Part shown: in pieces, positions 10,101 to 25,100 of the stretch
Position numbering within the stretch: position 1 is the first letter of the stretch
Layout: the number at the start of each line of letters is the position of its first letter
From: Carposina sasakii
Lineage: Eukaryota; Arthropoda; Insecta; Lepidoptera; Carposinidae
NCBI GenBank assembly: GCA_014607495.2
Contig: CP053160.1
Location: 2,356,001 to 2,420,000, forward strand
Direction of reading: 5' to 3'
Length of the DNA stretch: 64,000 nt
The notes under the pieces: generated by a model
What the model was told of the DNA's origin: nothing
Database searches by the model: none
What the model saw: only the letters and a program-made list of their open reading frames with translations
Program-made: the position numbers and the translations under genes

Positions 10101-13100
10101 TGGCCGATGTGGTAGTCGGCACATGGAAGTCGCTTCTAGTAGTTCTAGAGCCATGCTCGCAATTTCTGTAGCGTGCCTGTTGCCTACAATAGAGAAACTG
10201 TAAACTATCATAATGTAAGAAATAAAACATAGAAAGCATATAAGTATCTAGGTCAACGAATATTGCAGAGTTTCAAATAGCTTGATTTGAAAGTTCTTCG
10301 TTACCTGACCACCAGTTCTTTGAAAGTCTATTTCACTATAACCATGTGTCGAATGAATCTATAGTAAAATGTCAACTAAATGGAAAACTAAATGAAGTCA
10401 GTAGTTAGTTATTAACTACTTATTAACAAATATTTTTCATCGCTTTTAATTTACATGGGAATATGGCAGGCACCGCTATACCGCTATATACCGGAAACCC
10501 TTAATCGCCTCCAAAGTTAATTACATCGCTCCCACAATATACAAGGGCAGACATGGGGTGGTCCTATTCTACTCCGTCGACACCAATGGCGTACTTGCTC
10601 ATCATTACCGTTTCTGACAGGTAGACCGGAGGCAACCATGTACGAGTCGCCAATAGTCTCGATCTTGTACACGTCGTAGCATTCTATTCTCTCATCGAAC
10701 AGCTTGTACACGGAGTTTAGGAAACTTATAACCTGTAACAAAAGAAGTTGCTATAGATAGTTAAGCTACTTAAATAGAAGATGTGTAGGATCAAGTGGCT
10801 AGGTATCCATGTTGTATTAAGCATTCCGTGGTATCAACCTGCCCGACAGCCGGCTGTAAAACAAACGCCAAATCCTTGGCAAATAGGTATTAGTTTCGAA
10901 AGAAACCATATTGCGACGACCCTCTAAATACTGTGATATGGGATGATGAAACATACCTGGTAAGGTGTAGATACTGCGGCGATGGCAGTGAAACCAACTA
11001 TATCACTGAAGTAAACTGTCACTGAAGAGAAGAATTCTGCTGGCACCTAGATTTAAAAAAAATTAAATAAACATAACTAAGTATTTGGTGATACCCATAA
11101 ATATTATAAATATACATACACACTGCTATATTTCAAGAACCCACAGCCCCGTTTAGACAAGCGGGGACAGAAGTAAAATATTCCCAACCATTATGTCCCT
11201 AAGAGGTAGACCAGTGTGCAAATTGCACGCCAATTGTTCAGCCTACGTTGCTGCCGTTTTTCGGGCACAAGCACATCAATCTTGCGACCATAGTAACGAA
11301 TCCAAGGGAAATGTAATGAGACATTCTAACTAGGTACATTTAAATCACTCCTGGGAAGACCTCTGAGTGCGGGTCACGTTATTTGAATCTCTTTTGTGGT
11401 CAGATTCTTCTTTCTTGACCATTTCATTTAACGTTACCGTATGGTACTTACTTGTTGAGTCTGCTTCAGCTGTTTGGCCACACTGGCCGGCAGCATCTGG
11501 TAGAGGAGGGAGTCACTGAGCTCCTTCTCATATTCCAACTCTCGAGCTTTCTCCGACAGATTTGTTGAATATATCTACGACATGACAAACATTAATCATA
11601 TCAATCTGTTTCATGGCATGGATGAATGTATCAAATGCAGTGAAAATATCAAATACTTAGCGATATGACTTTCGGTAAAAATGACATGGCTCTAAACCTT
11701 CTTATGGTTTAAGATATTATTTAAGGTGCCTATTAAGGTTCTAGAGGCTGTTTAGATAGTCAACTACTAAGCGATGCTCCACATGCTGGACTGGATCTCA
11801 ATCCCAATGCATTTTCAACTCTACATTTAATCATACATAAACACACAGCTATGCTTCCAAAATGTCGTAGTCAAAACTTCAGGATCATAAACGAGATCTC
11901 ACAGCCTCGTTTAACATAGCGGGGACAGGTGTAAATTATCAGAGACAAGTTGTTAGTTTACAGCTTGAGAGAATGCCCGAGTCTCTTACGACATGCACGG
12001 AGCAAATGCAGCTGATGCATTATCTAGTGAAGCCCCGCATCAGCAGAGGACTTTAATCAAGCTGTGCTAAAGGACCAGCAAAACACAGGATGTTCCAAAT
12101 AATGAACTAGATAATTGCCCTCCGTAATTATGTAACATGTTGTGTTTTTGGGTTTGCTGGGAGTAAATCTCTTTAAGTAATAAGCTCGTGGTTGCACAAT
12201 TATATTAACTTTATAACTGTGCAAAGTCAGTATATTATTCGTTGCTGGTGTGTGCACTAAATAATTATAAAAGATATGATTAAATATAGGTTTTTTTTTG
12301 GGATCTGACCTGTCCGATCGAAAGGTCATAATATGCTAATACTTTAAGTGATATAACAAGTATTTATATCGTAATTTTTATGTTAATTAATTTACAAAAA
12401 TTGTTTTATTTTCAACAAGATAAAAATCAATTAGCCAGCCAATTAAAGATAAACTCACAATGAATATGTAGTCACAATACAGAAACTCTGGGAATTCCAT
12501 TCGATGGGAATTTACATATGACTGGCAGAGCCACCAACCCCACATAACCCTGTGATGTTGGCAACGTGGTGGGCACGGGTAAAAACCTCTCTATGGAAGT
12601 AGCCTTGTGGCGTGCCATGAGGGAGACCTACATCCAGTAGTGGACTGTAATAGGCTGATGATCTAGGTTAAAATAAGTACTTATTTCTCTACATAATATT
12701 TTCGAAACCGAAAGAATTAGATACCTATGAGTGAATGATTTTCTCCATAGTTTCAATATTTACCTGAATAGTATTGACCGCATTTCGGACCAAGGCTATA
12801 ATGATAGGTGAGACCACACAGACCAGTATGAGTATACCGGCGCAGACGGCTTCGCTTCTTCGCGCCTCTGTCAGGCTGTCTGTCACCCCAGTCCTGAAAA
12901 TACGAGCCCATACATACATACAAATAGTAAACCCATAAAACACACTCTTTGCGGTACCGATATTTGGCCGCTATTTGACTGCACCCCTATTTTAGGAAAC
13001 GCTTCCTTAGTTTCCGCTTTACGGCTTTGCGTTGTCTGTTGATCAGTAAAGTTTGTCGGTTTCTTTGTGTAGTAGGACCATAATTTGGTGACCGCAACAC

Positions 13101-16100
13101 AGCGATGGATGAAGTATTTGTAGCGGTGTGAAGTACTGCTCTTTACATACATCTTTAGGTAACGTTCTAGTGACGTCATTTCACCGCTATATGGCGGCTT
13201 CACTATCCAAGAAAGCCATAGCTAAACGGTTTTTGTATTAACTTATGATTGGTGAATAGCCTAGAGTTCATTTCATAGAACAAACCCTATGCCTGAAATC
13301 GAAACTAACATTTTTTGTACCCAGTAATACCAGATAATGTAGTCATGCACATAGTAACTAGCGTCATCATCCAAAGCATCTATTTGATGAACCGCATCCT
13401 ACCTAATGTATTGGCGAAGCTGCTTCTGCACAGATCGCAACTTATCTAGCAACGTGGCGGTCTGGTCGAAGTAGTCTATGGCATCGGCCACACTGCCCTG
13501 CTGAGGACGGTTGTCCACTATCTGCTGGTTTCTGTAAGCGATAGAGGCTGATAATAATATATCTCTTACCTACTTACATAATTTCTTATTCTTATCTATA
13601 AACTTGACTTAATAGTCCGTACAAAAACTCGGAAGAGAGAATTAGATACATCTGAGACTATTAGAATATGAGCTGCACCTCTTCCAGTGTATGCGTTTTT
13701 TTAGACCATTTCGCATGTCACTAAAGTTTTAGATTTGGCACTGCATATTATGCTTTTGCCTGAAGATTTTGTATGTACGGAGGTGGTACTTACTTTCTTT
13801 CCAGGACCTGATACTCTGGGCTGTCCTCTTTGATATCCTTGTGGAGAGGGATGAGCGACGGCACCAGGTTCAGGGTATTATCAAGGAGGTCTCTTCCTAG
13901 CACCATGTGTGCTATGTACCTAGAGAATAATTAGGTTATTCCAATGGGTATGTTGTAAGATAATAAAGTCACGCCTACGGGTCGTGACATTTTTGGTTAA
14001 ATCGGTTGAATAAACTATTGCTTACTTCAAAAATCATAATGCCAACAAATACCACTTACTATTACGGAATCAAATGGAAAATACTATAGGTATATTGTGT
14101 GTATGTTGAAAATACTGTACCAGCCCCCCTAGCATGACCACGCATCGTGTATATCGAATCGAACGATATCGTATCGTCTCTATACAAAATTCAACATGCC
14201 GGCTATATTTATCGTATTATGACAAGCAAAATGTCGATAAATCGGTTAATCATATCGTGTTTCGTAGGTCGTGCTAGGCTTGCAGATCCATATAAAATTC
14301 GATCAACGTACAAAGCTGGTTTAGTTTATCAAACTTTTTTGTTTGTTTTCCAAAATTCTGTAAAATTCCTTGTTGTTAAAGACACAATCAAACTTACCTT
14401 TCATGTGACCTGGGCTGAAGGTAGCCTCTGGCAAAATAGTTGATACCCAGCACTGAAGCTATGCCCTTACATTCGATGCTCCTCAAAAGGTTTTTGAAGC
14501 CCACCAGGTACCTGAAATTCATACATACATACATATACACACGGTTATGTTCCCGGGATGGGATAGCCAGAACTGGAGGATCGTAAAAGAGATCCCACAG
14601 CCACGCAGACCAGTGACAAGTCGCTAGCTCATCGCCTGAGTGAATACCCGAGTTCCTTACTCGACTCTTACGACGCACGAACGGAGAGAGTGGCTATACT
14701 CACTTCTATGAAACGGCACAACTTTTTGGAAATACAGTCTTATACAGGGTGTAACAAAAAGTGTATGTTAAGCGAAAAGCTACGTAAATAGCCCACTGTA
14801 GAGAACCTATCCACAAAATTTGAGACTCGAAATCACATGTTTATTTTTCAAGATATGAAAATTCCTGAGATATTTAAAAATTCTCCGTACTATCGGGAAA
14901 AATAAACATGTGATTTTGAGTCTCAAATTTTGTGGATAGGTTCTCTACAATGGGCTATTTACGTAGCTTTTCGCTTAACATACCTTTTTTGTTACACCTG
15001 TATATTACAAATGGAATGATTATTTTATTTTCTTAAATCATGGTACGATAAAGTCATTATTAGATATATTACATGAGAGACATATCTCGCCAAAAAATGT
15101 GACATGAAAATATTTTTATATTCATATAACTGCCCTAACGAGTTCTAATGTTGATTGATTGGTTTTAACTTTTAACTTGGCTCTGGACCTTCGTCAAAGT
15201 CGCCTGCTACAATATTTATATAAATAAATATTCTGTTCGTGTGTTTGTAATTGATCTCCTTCTAAACGGCTGCACTGATTTTGTTGAAATTTTTTGTGTA
15301 TCAACTAGAACAAGTTTTTCGGTATTCGACGCGGACGGAGTCGCGGGCGTCCACTAGGAAGTAAATAAATTACCTCCATATTGTCGTACTGTCTGTATCC
15401 TTGATTTCCTTAGTGAGGTGGTTCAGGAGAGCCGCATTGGCGTTAGTGTACCACTCCACCGCCTCCGCCATGGATGTGCCATCGTTTATGCTGGATCTGA
15501 AGATCACACAGCAAAGCATGATTTTTATAATCATTATCATAATCTTTCCAGTCATAAGAGGTCCACTGCTGCATACAGGGTGATTTTTGGTCGTCAACGT
15601 TCCCGGAAACTACGGAATCTCCTCATCCTTACGATAATTTTTCTCCATGGAAGCATACCTGGGAAGTGTCTGATTTCCAAAATATTAGGGTCCAAAGTTG
15701 AGTAAATAGACTGCGTTTTTCTGCATAAATGCACATTGACGCGTGTAGCAAGATTTTTTCACGAGTAATAAAAAAAAACTAGCATAAACACTGGACAGTA
15801 TAAATTTCGCCCAATCTATAGGTAGTAATAAAAAAAAAATTTCCAAAAATTTACATCATTTCCCAGCATTTTTTTTGGCATAAACTTACTTTATTTGATG
15901 TATAGAGTACGTACCCTTCGTTAAGGGTGGCAACGAAAAACATCCTGTATAGACCTCGTTGAAAAAGTATAAAATTGAATTGTATCAGGCGATGCTATTC
16001 AGAACTTACAAATTACGCCCAGCACTAGGTTATTCAGGGTGTAACAAAAAGGATGTAAGTTTCTCACAATGATTGGAATAATTACATGGGCTAAATAACA

Positions 16101-19100
16101 ACTAGTGGCCCAGTGGGGCCGGAAGCGCTTCCCTTTTCACCAACCCACCAACTTATAAAGAACCTATCCACAAAATTTATGATTCGAAATCATATGTTGA
16201 AGAATTCCTGAACAACACAGGAATATTCATTCAATTTTGAAAAATAAACTTGTGATTTCGAGTGTCAGATTTCGGAGATTTTCGGATTCTCTACTCCTTC
16301 AGTTTGCCACGTAGTGCCGGCAGAGTAGAATTCGTACCACCCCATGTCTGCCCGTGGGTATCGTACGAGGCGATTAAGGGTTTCCGGGAGTTGGGCAGCA
16401 GCACCTCCCGTGTTGACAACATAGTCCAAAATACAAACTGCGGTCACCGGCGGGCCCAGCGTGGTGACTGTGGGCAAATACCCCTCATGACAGTCTTGTG
16501 GCGTGCCCTGGGGGAGGCCTACATCCAGCAGTGGACTGCAATAGGCTGACGATGATGACTTATTCTGTTACACCCTGTATATCTTCCGCTTACCCTCGAA
16601 TCTGTCGACTTATGATCCAGACTACAGGCATCTTCAGTCATAGGAAAAGGTAATATTGATACAATTCAATACATTTACATTTCTTTGTCACAATACCGCC
16701 TAATCACGAAGTAATGGTTTTTCCACGGGTTTTCCTAGCCAGAAATCAATAATCATCAATTAATCCAATCGTCGAAGTACAAGTACAGGAAAAGTGATTC
16801 GATTTATTCTGCCGAAAGTCCTGAGAGAAAAAATTCATTTTGTGTGTATTATACAGGGTGTAAGAAAAGGGGTATGTTAAGCGAAATTCTTTGAAGATAG
16901 CCCACTGCATAGAACCTATCTGCAAAATTTGAGATTCGAAATCACATGTTTATTTTTCCAGATAGTATGGAGAATTCTTAAACATCTCAGGAATTTTCAT
17001 ACAATCTTGAAAAATAAACTTGTGATTTCGAGTCCTAAATTGTGTGAATAGGTTCCATACCCATTTTGTTACATCCTGTATACAGGATGTTTTTTCGTGG
17101 CCTCGAAGGGTACGTACTCTATACATCAAATAAAGTAAGTTTATGCCAAATAAAATGCTGGGAAAAGAAGTAAGTTTGTTTGAAAAGAAAATGTAATTAC
17201 ATGATCGGTACAAATTTATAGTGTCCAGTGTTATGCTAGTTTTATCATAGACATATGATAATTATTTCTCGTGAAAAAATCTTCGCGTCTAAGTGCATTT
17301 ATGCAGAAAAACGCAGTCTATTTACTCAACTTTGGACCCTAATATTTTGGAAACCAGACACTTCCCGGGTATGCTTCCATGGAGAAAAATGATCGTAACG
17401 ATGAGGAGATTCCGTAGTTTTCGGGAACGTTGACGACCAAAAATCACCCTGCATAGATATTAACACGCAAAATCACGAAGAAAATCCTTACTACCACATT
17501 GACAGCGGTGTCAGATGTTAATAATTTGTGACAAGTTGCTAGTTTATCACCTATCGAAGGCTCCTGAGTTCCTTGGTCGACTCTTACGACATGCACGAAA
17601 GGAGATGCAGCTGATGTATTCCAGCAAAGTCCCCAATCAGCACCGGCATTTAAGTATCGATGTTTCAATTTCGAGTAGTGCATGCATAGACCACTTTGTT
17701 CTGTTTTCTGTGAGCGCATGTTTATACACTTATATGTTTGTTATGATAGTCAGATCACCCGCTTAATATCAGTTTTAGAGAAAATAGCTTTCATATCTTC
17801 TAGAGAGATTTATTTGACTAAGGGCCAATTTTTCTGATGCCGATAAACGGTTATCAGGTTAACCTATCTAAAAACTTGATTATGATAGAGAGCGTCAACT
17901 TTATCGTTTACTAGTGGACGACCGCGGCTTCGTCCGTATGGACTGCTGAAAAAACAAAATTTCTATAATATCCAGGATAAAAAAAGTCCCGGGATAAAAA
18001 GTAGCCTATGTGTTAATCCAGGGTGTCAGCTAACTCCATACCAAATTTTATTAAAACCCTCCAGCCGTTTTTACATGAAAGAGTAACAAACATCCATCCA
18101 TCCATACTTACAAACTTTCGCGTTTATTAATTATAATTATCCATTGTATATTTATTTATTGAAAATCAGTTTAACAGCTTAACAGTAGAACACCAAAGCG
18201 CTATTTAAAAAAAAACAAAACAAATATTCTAATGTAACTTAAAAAAAAACATCCTCTTCCATACCTACTTTTGTATAAACATATGAAATAACATAATATA
18301 AAATGTTCGTAACATCATAAACCAACAACCAAATAAGTTAGGTGTCGTATAAAAAAATAGAGATATTAGACATAATAATTATCTAATGTTTGGGTGAACT
18401 TTAACCTAGAAATAAAAAATAAAAAATTCTGCTTCGCTCTATTCTTGGATATTAAAAAAAAACAAACTCTTTTTCCTGTAAATTCGTAGCGCCATTGGCA
18501 AATAACATACTTGATGCATGAATCATTGATATATCTGTAAAAGATGACGTTATGACTGTTGCATATCATTGGTAAGGAGATAATTTCATCAAATGATAGC
18601 ATCATTAATTGATGATCATTGTGTAGGTAATATAGTCTTTGATAATAGGTAGGTACTATCTATATTCTTCTTCCTCCCCCCGGGCACGCCACAAGGCTAC
18701 TGCCATAGGTGGGTTTTGCCTATAGTCACCACGGTGGGCAGGCGGGTTGGTGACCGCAGTGTGATTTGTGCGATACCCACAGGCAGGCAGGGGTGGTACA
18801 AACTCTGCTGGCACCATGAACTTATGCAATTATATATATATATAATTACATGTCTAAAAAGAAGATACCTGCCTAATAGCTCTCTCTAGATTGAAGGCGT
18901 CGTTTTATATTGAGTTTTATATGATTATTACTTTTTTATGATTTGAGTAGTAAATTGTCAATAAAACCTATTTATTGGTGATGGGAGTTTTACGGGGCAA
19001 GGTGGGTCACCCTTGGAGTTTATGTTGTTTTGTTTCTATCCAGGTGCATGGTATAAGTGTATAGGTCTGCACTGTGATCTTATCTATAGCTACCACAAAA

Positions 19101-22100
19101 AGCAGTGGTAGCCCAATGGTTAAGATGTGCGCACTCTAGTCGGAGGGCGTTGGTTGGATCTTTGTCACCGTCTGTACCGACGTAGCAATTTGATAAAAAC
19201 ACAACTTTTAACCTGAAGCAGCATTTATAATGTTTATATTTTCCTTAAGATACATTAATTTTAAAACGCTTACCTATTATTCTAGATTAGCAGATATGAA
19301 ACTAAAAGGACATCACTCTTAGCTATACCAGCACAAGTAGCATGACCTGTGAAACACGTTATGATAAACCGATTTATAGAAATTCAGCCTGTCATAATAC
19401 GATAAATATAGCCGCCATTATGAATTTTGTAAAGAGACGATACGACGATACGATTCACGAAGCGTGGTCATGCTAGGGGTCCTGGATAAGGACTTAAACC
19501 GGCACGTTGTCTAGAGATAAACTACCTCTTTGTATAATAATGTATAACACAAGAGGATATGTGGACAGGTCTACAGCTGTTCTATTGAATGTAAGGTTCA
19601 TGCTCGTAATCTTTGAATACAATGCAAATAATAGACCTTACAAGATGTAAGCCCCTTATGGCGCCTTTGGCATATCATTCTGTGTGATCTCTGCATTTAC
19701 CAGTTGATGCGTCTGTCCGTGTGGCCGTGAAATTAAGCTTTTATCACAGCGTTATCAAAATATACTTCATTGTCATTATTTTCAACCATGAGAAGTCCAC
19801 TGTTGAACATAGGCCTTCCTTAATAACCTCTTCAAGTCGGTGCAGCCTGCATCTAGCAGCTATACCTTGGTTGTTTGTTTGCCTGACAGAGGCGAAATGT
19901 GTGGAAGTCATTTTACATACATTATAATCACGCCTTATCCCTTACGGGGTAGGCAGAGCTCCAGGGGCCGATAGAACCACATGGTGCCACTTTTGAGGGT
20001 ATAGTTGAGATGTACAAGTTCGATTAGCAGTGACAGGTGGTCAGCCCATCGCCTACAAAACACCAAGACCCTCTTGTCCATTGACTGACTTGTACTACAG
20101 TATGCCCGGGAAGAGAAGCAGCTGTAGTATTATACGTTTTTTTCACTCCCAGAGCAGCATCGAAGAGAGACATGTAACTTGGAGAGTGTATTCTTTGTAT
20201 GATGTAAGCATTCATATAAAAAAGGTTTTTCCGAATTTCCCAAGGGACGGGATAAATAGGAATTCTGAACTTAAAACTAATGATGTCGTGGGCAGCCGCT
20301 AGTTTACTATAAGAACCAAATAAAGTTTAATATTGCTAACAGTAAGTAGTTAGGTATAGTTTTGCTACATCCATAAAACATATATCATAAGTAAGAAAAC
20401 AAAGCATTTTCTGCCAGTCAACTTACGTTTTCGAGAAAAAGTATCGATATTCATGATAAAAAGTCATTTTCGTGAATACGAGTACATGAATAATTTATAG
20501 GAAAACGTGACAAGCAGATCAGTCATATCCTAGTTATGCATATACCCCGTCGCCATGCTTACTACAATACGCGGGACCAGATGTGTAAAAGATCGGTGAC
20601 AAGTAAGATTAGGGACTGGAGGAACGCCTTAGAGTGGATTCGATCACACTTGACCTATTTTGGAATAATTTGGAATGCCCTAGATATATTATATAATCAT
20701 ACAAAAACCAGCTAAATCAGTATCAGTCGGACTCGTGCACGAACGTCTATGCTAAACGTGGCTTTACGATCTCCTTTGTGATTCTGAATTAGAATTTATT
20801 GAACGCTACCAGCTATTACTAAGATTTCACTGTCCGTCTTACTGTCTGTCTGTTACAAGACTGTATCTCATTAGCTGTGATAGCTAAACAGTTGAAATTA
20901 TTTAAGGGTGGCAACGAAAAACATCCTCTATACAAGCTGTTTTTTGGTCGTCAACGTTCCCGAATACTACGGAATCTACTTATCATCACGATAATTTTTC
21001 TCCATGGATGCATACCTGGGAAGTGTCTGGTTCCCAAGATATTAGGGTCCAAAGTTGAGTAAATAGACCGCGTTTTTCTGCATAAATGCACATAGACACG
21101 CGTAGCAAGATTTTTTCACGAGATATAATTAATATATGTCTATGAAAAAACTAGCATAAACACTGGACACTATAAATTTCGCTCGATCAAGGAATAATTT
21201 TTTTTCCAAAAAAATTATATCGTTCCCTAGCATTTATCTGCATAAAGTTACTTTATTTGATGTATAGAGTACGTACCCTTCGTTAAGGGTGGCAACGAAA
21301 AAACACCCTGTATACACATGACTGTGTTCTCGAAATGGGGTAGCCATAACTTAAGGATCATGTGTGAGATCCCACTACAGCCACGTTTCCCATAGCACAT
21401 ACGTATTTGTTTTTCTCATGCACGAAAGGTTCTGAAGTTCCAAAATATAGTTTAGCGTAGCAGGTTCAGACCCCTGTCTTCCTTAGGCGACTCTTACGAC
21501 ATACACGGAAGGAGATGCAGCTGACCCTGATGGGCACAGGAAAACTGCATAATATAACATCAATATTATAAGTTAATACATCAATAATAAATTAATTAAA
21601 AATGGCTATTTGCTTTATATCCTTGATAAGTATGTAAGTAAGTCATGCGATGACCATTAGATAAGTTTTTACAACGAGTACCTATAACCCATTGACTAGA
21701 GTGCTTGTTCATAGGTTATTACCACTACAAACATCGTTACGCTGGGTGTGACTAACGATTATGCCCATTATGGAATAGAAAATTCCATTAAATTAATATT
21801 CATAGGAAAATGTCAGCGGCAGGCGATAGCCGAGTCAGTCAAGAGTGCCAAAAAAGGGCGTAAAAAGCCCTTTTAGCAGTAAATTGGTTTATTTACTTAG
21901 GGTCGTTGAACAGCTTTGATGGCTATGTGTGATGATTTTTTTGAGCCCTTGACATCGAATAATTTGCAAGTTTTTGTTTTTATCGAAAGTTTTTTGGCAA
22001 TTGTAACTTACAACACAGAAACTTTTGCAATTTTACTTATCTTCCATATCTGGTATTTTTGATACAAATCAAACCTGCTATACAAGGTGTTTGTGACAGC

Positions 22101-25100
22101 CAGGCAAACATTGATACCATGCCTTAGATAATGACTTAAAAATAATATTATAAGCAAAAGATGATTTTCATAAAAAAGTTGCCCTCAAAAAAGTTTCAAA
22201 AAATGATTAACCCTAACGGAGAGTCGCAAGTGATCCAAAAAATTGTAATGCGTCCTACAATAACCAATAAGTTATTCAATAGTCACAGGATCGTCCGATA
22301 AAATTGGCGCGGAGAGCAAAGATAACTGATAATCAAATCAAAAATTCATTTCCTGCGAGTAATCATACTATCGTATAACTCAACACAATGGTACTTCTTC
22401 AGCATTTCAGTATTTGCCCACATCCTGTATAAAAACATAGATAACTATAGAAACATCCATGATTTCGAAACGTATTGATATTAATACACCATTATATGAT
22501 AGCGTGGCTGTGTCATCTCCTTTGCGATCCTGTATTTCGGGCTACCCCATTTTTGGGAAGAAAGCTGTGTGTGGATGTACCATATCCATGCTATTTACCA
22601 TACCTACCGGGATTTGAACTTACCCTTAGTTTATTTTATTCAGGAGAAAAGCCTTACTAACACGCAGCTGCGTTAAATTCAAATTACATTCAAACACCTT
22701 TCGCACAATATCGCACTCCTTTGTTCACCAACATTGTCTAAAGCTATTTGTTTACCCCTAGTTTCTATTTCCCAAAATTTACTTATAACTGCCATTGGAA
22801 TAGTCAAAATTAAAACATTTATGCTGATAGAAATAGGTTTTGTTTATATGCCATGCATTGTTTAAAAAATTTAAAATACCTAATAAGTATACATTTTTCT
22901 AACTAGCCATTTCAAATTTCCGTTTTTAAGCACCCTTTTTCCCTATTTATTATTTCAATACATATCCAATATAAAAACCAATTTGAAGTTCGCTACAAAA
23001 AAGATTAAATTCTACAACCTAGGTACGCTCAACGACAAAATTTTATACAAAAAGTTAGTTTTACCCTTCTACATTTATTTCTAGGACAAATATAATGGGG
23101 TCTTAACTAGATACGGTAGAATACCAAAATGACAAAAATATTTTCCACTGACAAACAAAATAATGGAAGCCGACGTGAAAGCTTTGTGAAGCTGCTTAGC
23201 ATAATTGTTCAACTATCAGTAGGTCACAGGGTAGAAAATTGATTGCATCTAGTGCATCGCGTCATGGCGCGTGCAGGCATGCACTCAGCGATTTTTATGT
23301 GTGCTCTTTCTAATTAGTGCTTTATTAGGTCCGTGAAGAACCATAAATTATGTTCGGTTTTTATTACCCGACTGCGCTAGAAGGAGGGTTATATTTTAGA
23401 GTATATGTACCTATGTATGTGAGTTTGTATGTATGCACTGTCATGAGATAAGATACACTGAATTTAATTAATGTACTCATTATGTTGTAAAATTGTCACT
23501 CAGCTCAAGCCTTGGAAAGTTGGTCTTGCGCCTCAATTTTCTTTGGTCGTGTGGCCTATTCGTATCATCGGCCTATAAGAGTGAGGGAATAGAGAGTTCA
23601 CCTGTGTTTACACTATACTTTCTCTAGCACAGTTGGCTAATCTCCATCGATATTGGCTGTCGTAACTGAAAAAAAAACCTGGTTTTGCACGACATTATTA
23701 GACTAGACGTGACAGTCAGGCAAATACAGAAAATGCTGACGTCAGACCGAGACTAAAAAGCGAAAATTCCTGTAATTTTTCTCGATGATAACGTTAACGG
23801 TGACATAATGCCGCACTCAACCTTAGGAATTAAAATAATAAACCTCTCAGAATTACCTATTAACTAGTGTCGTTGTGATAAGGGATAAGTTCTGTGTTGA
23901 TGTGAGGCTTTACTAGAATATATATGCTGCGTGACCTTCAGGCACAGACCACCCAACCGAATTGAGGATGGTCTGCGCCCTCGTAAGATTCGACTAAGGA
24001 ACTCAAACTATCTTGCTAGGATATGAGCTAGCAACTTGTCGCAGATTTTATACAACTGGTCCCGCTATGTTAAGCGTAGCTGTAGAATCTTCCTCGTGAT
24101 TTTGCAGGTATCCATATCCATACCTCACTATGGGAACACAACCTTGTGTATATTTGATAAGGGAAATTTCATGTTGGTACTAATTTAACGGGCCTTTCTG
24201 CCGGCTGTTACTAGCTGAATATAACGTTCTCCAAATTATTTGTTATATTTTCAAATATTTGCCTAGCTTCCTTAATGCCCTAAATACATTGAAATATTAA
24301 AAGCGAATATCAGAAGCGGCCTAGAAAATAAACAAGCCTAAATGTAAGCCGGCATAGTTGGAAAAGCCAGTACGTGACTTCTCATAAACTCAATACACCC
24401 TGTACAATGAGATCATCACTGTCATTATTTATAGCTAATTTATTCTGAAATTTACTGTGCCTACATCTTCTAGAATTATCTTCCTCTTCTATATAACCTA
24501 ACCTATATACAGGTGTTTTATCGTTGCCACCCACCTACGTACTCTATACATCAAATTATAAAGTAAGTTTATGCAAAAAAAAAAATGCTGGGAAAAAAAT
24601 TTATAAAAAAAAATAATTAATTATTGATCGGGCGGAATTTATAGTGTCCAGTGTTTATGTTAGTTTTTTCATAGACAGATATTAATTATTTCTCATGAAA
24701 AAATCTTGCTACGCGCGTCTATGTGCATTTACTCAACTTTGGACCCTCATATTTTGGAAACCAGACACTTCCCAGGTATGCTTCTATGGAGAAAAATTAT
24801 CGTGATGATGAGGAGATTTCGTAGTTTTCGGAAACGTTGACGACCAAAAATCACCCTGTGTATAAAAATTGTTCACTATTACTCGTCGGCTCGCTAAACC
24901 TTGTCAGCGCGGCTCGACCGATTTTAATGTAATTTTCTGTACCTTAGGGCATAGAGGAATAAGTAGGGCGGGAAGCTTTTTAACGCTTCTTTTATCGGGT
25001 TAAGCTGCTACAGGAATTAGTAAAATATGAAATATATTTTAGGTCTTACTATAACCCGAGAGAAAACGATCTAACTAACAAACGTTATTTTTTCTACATT

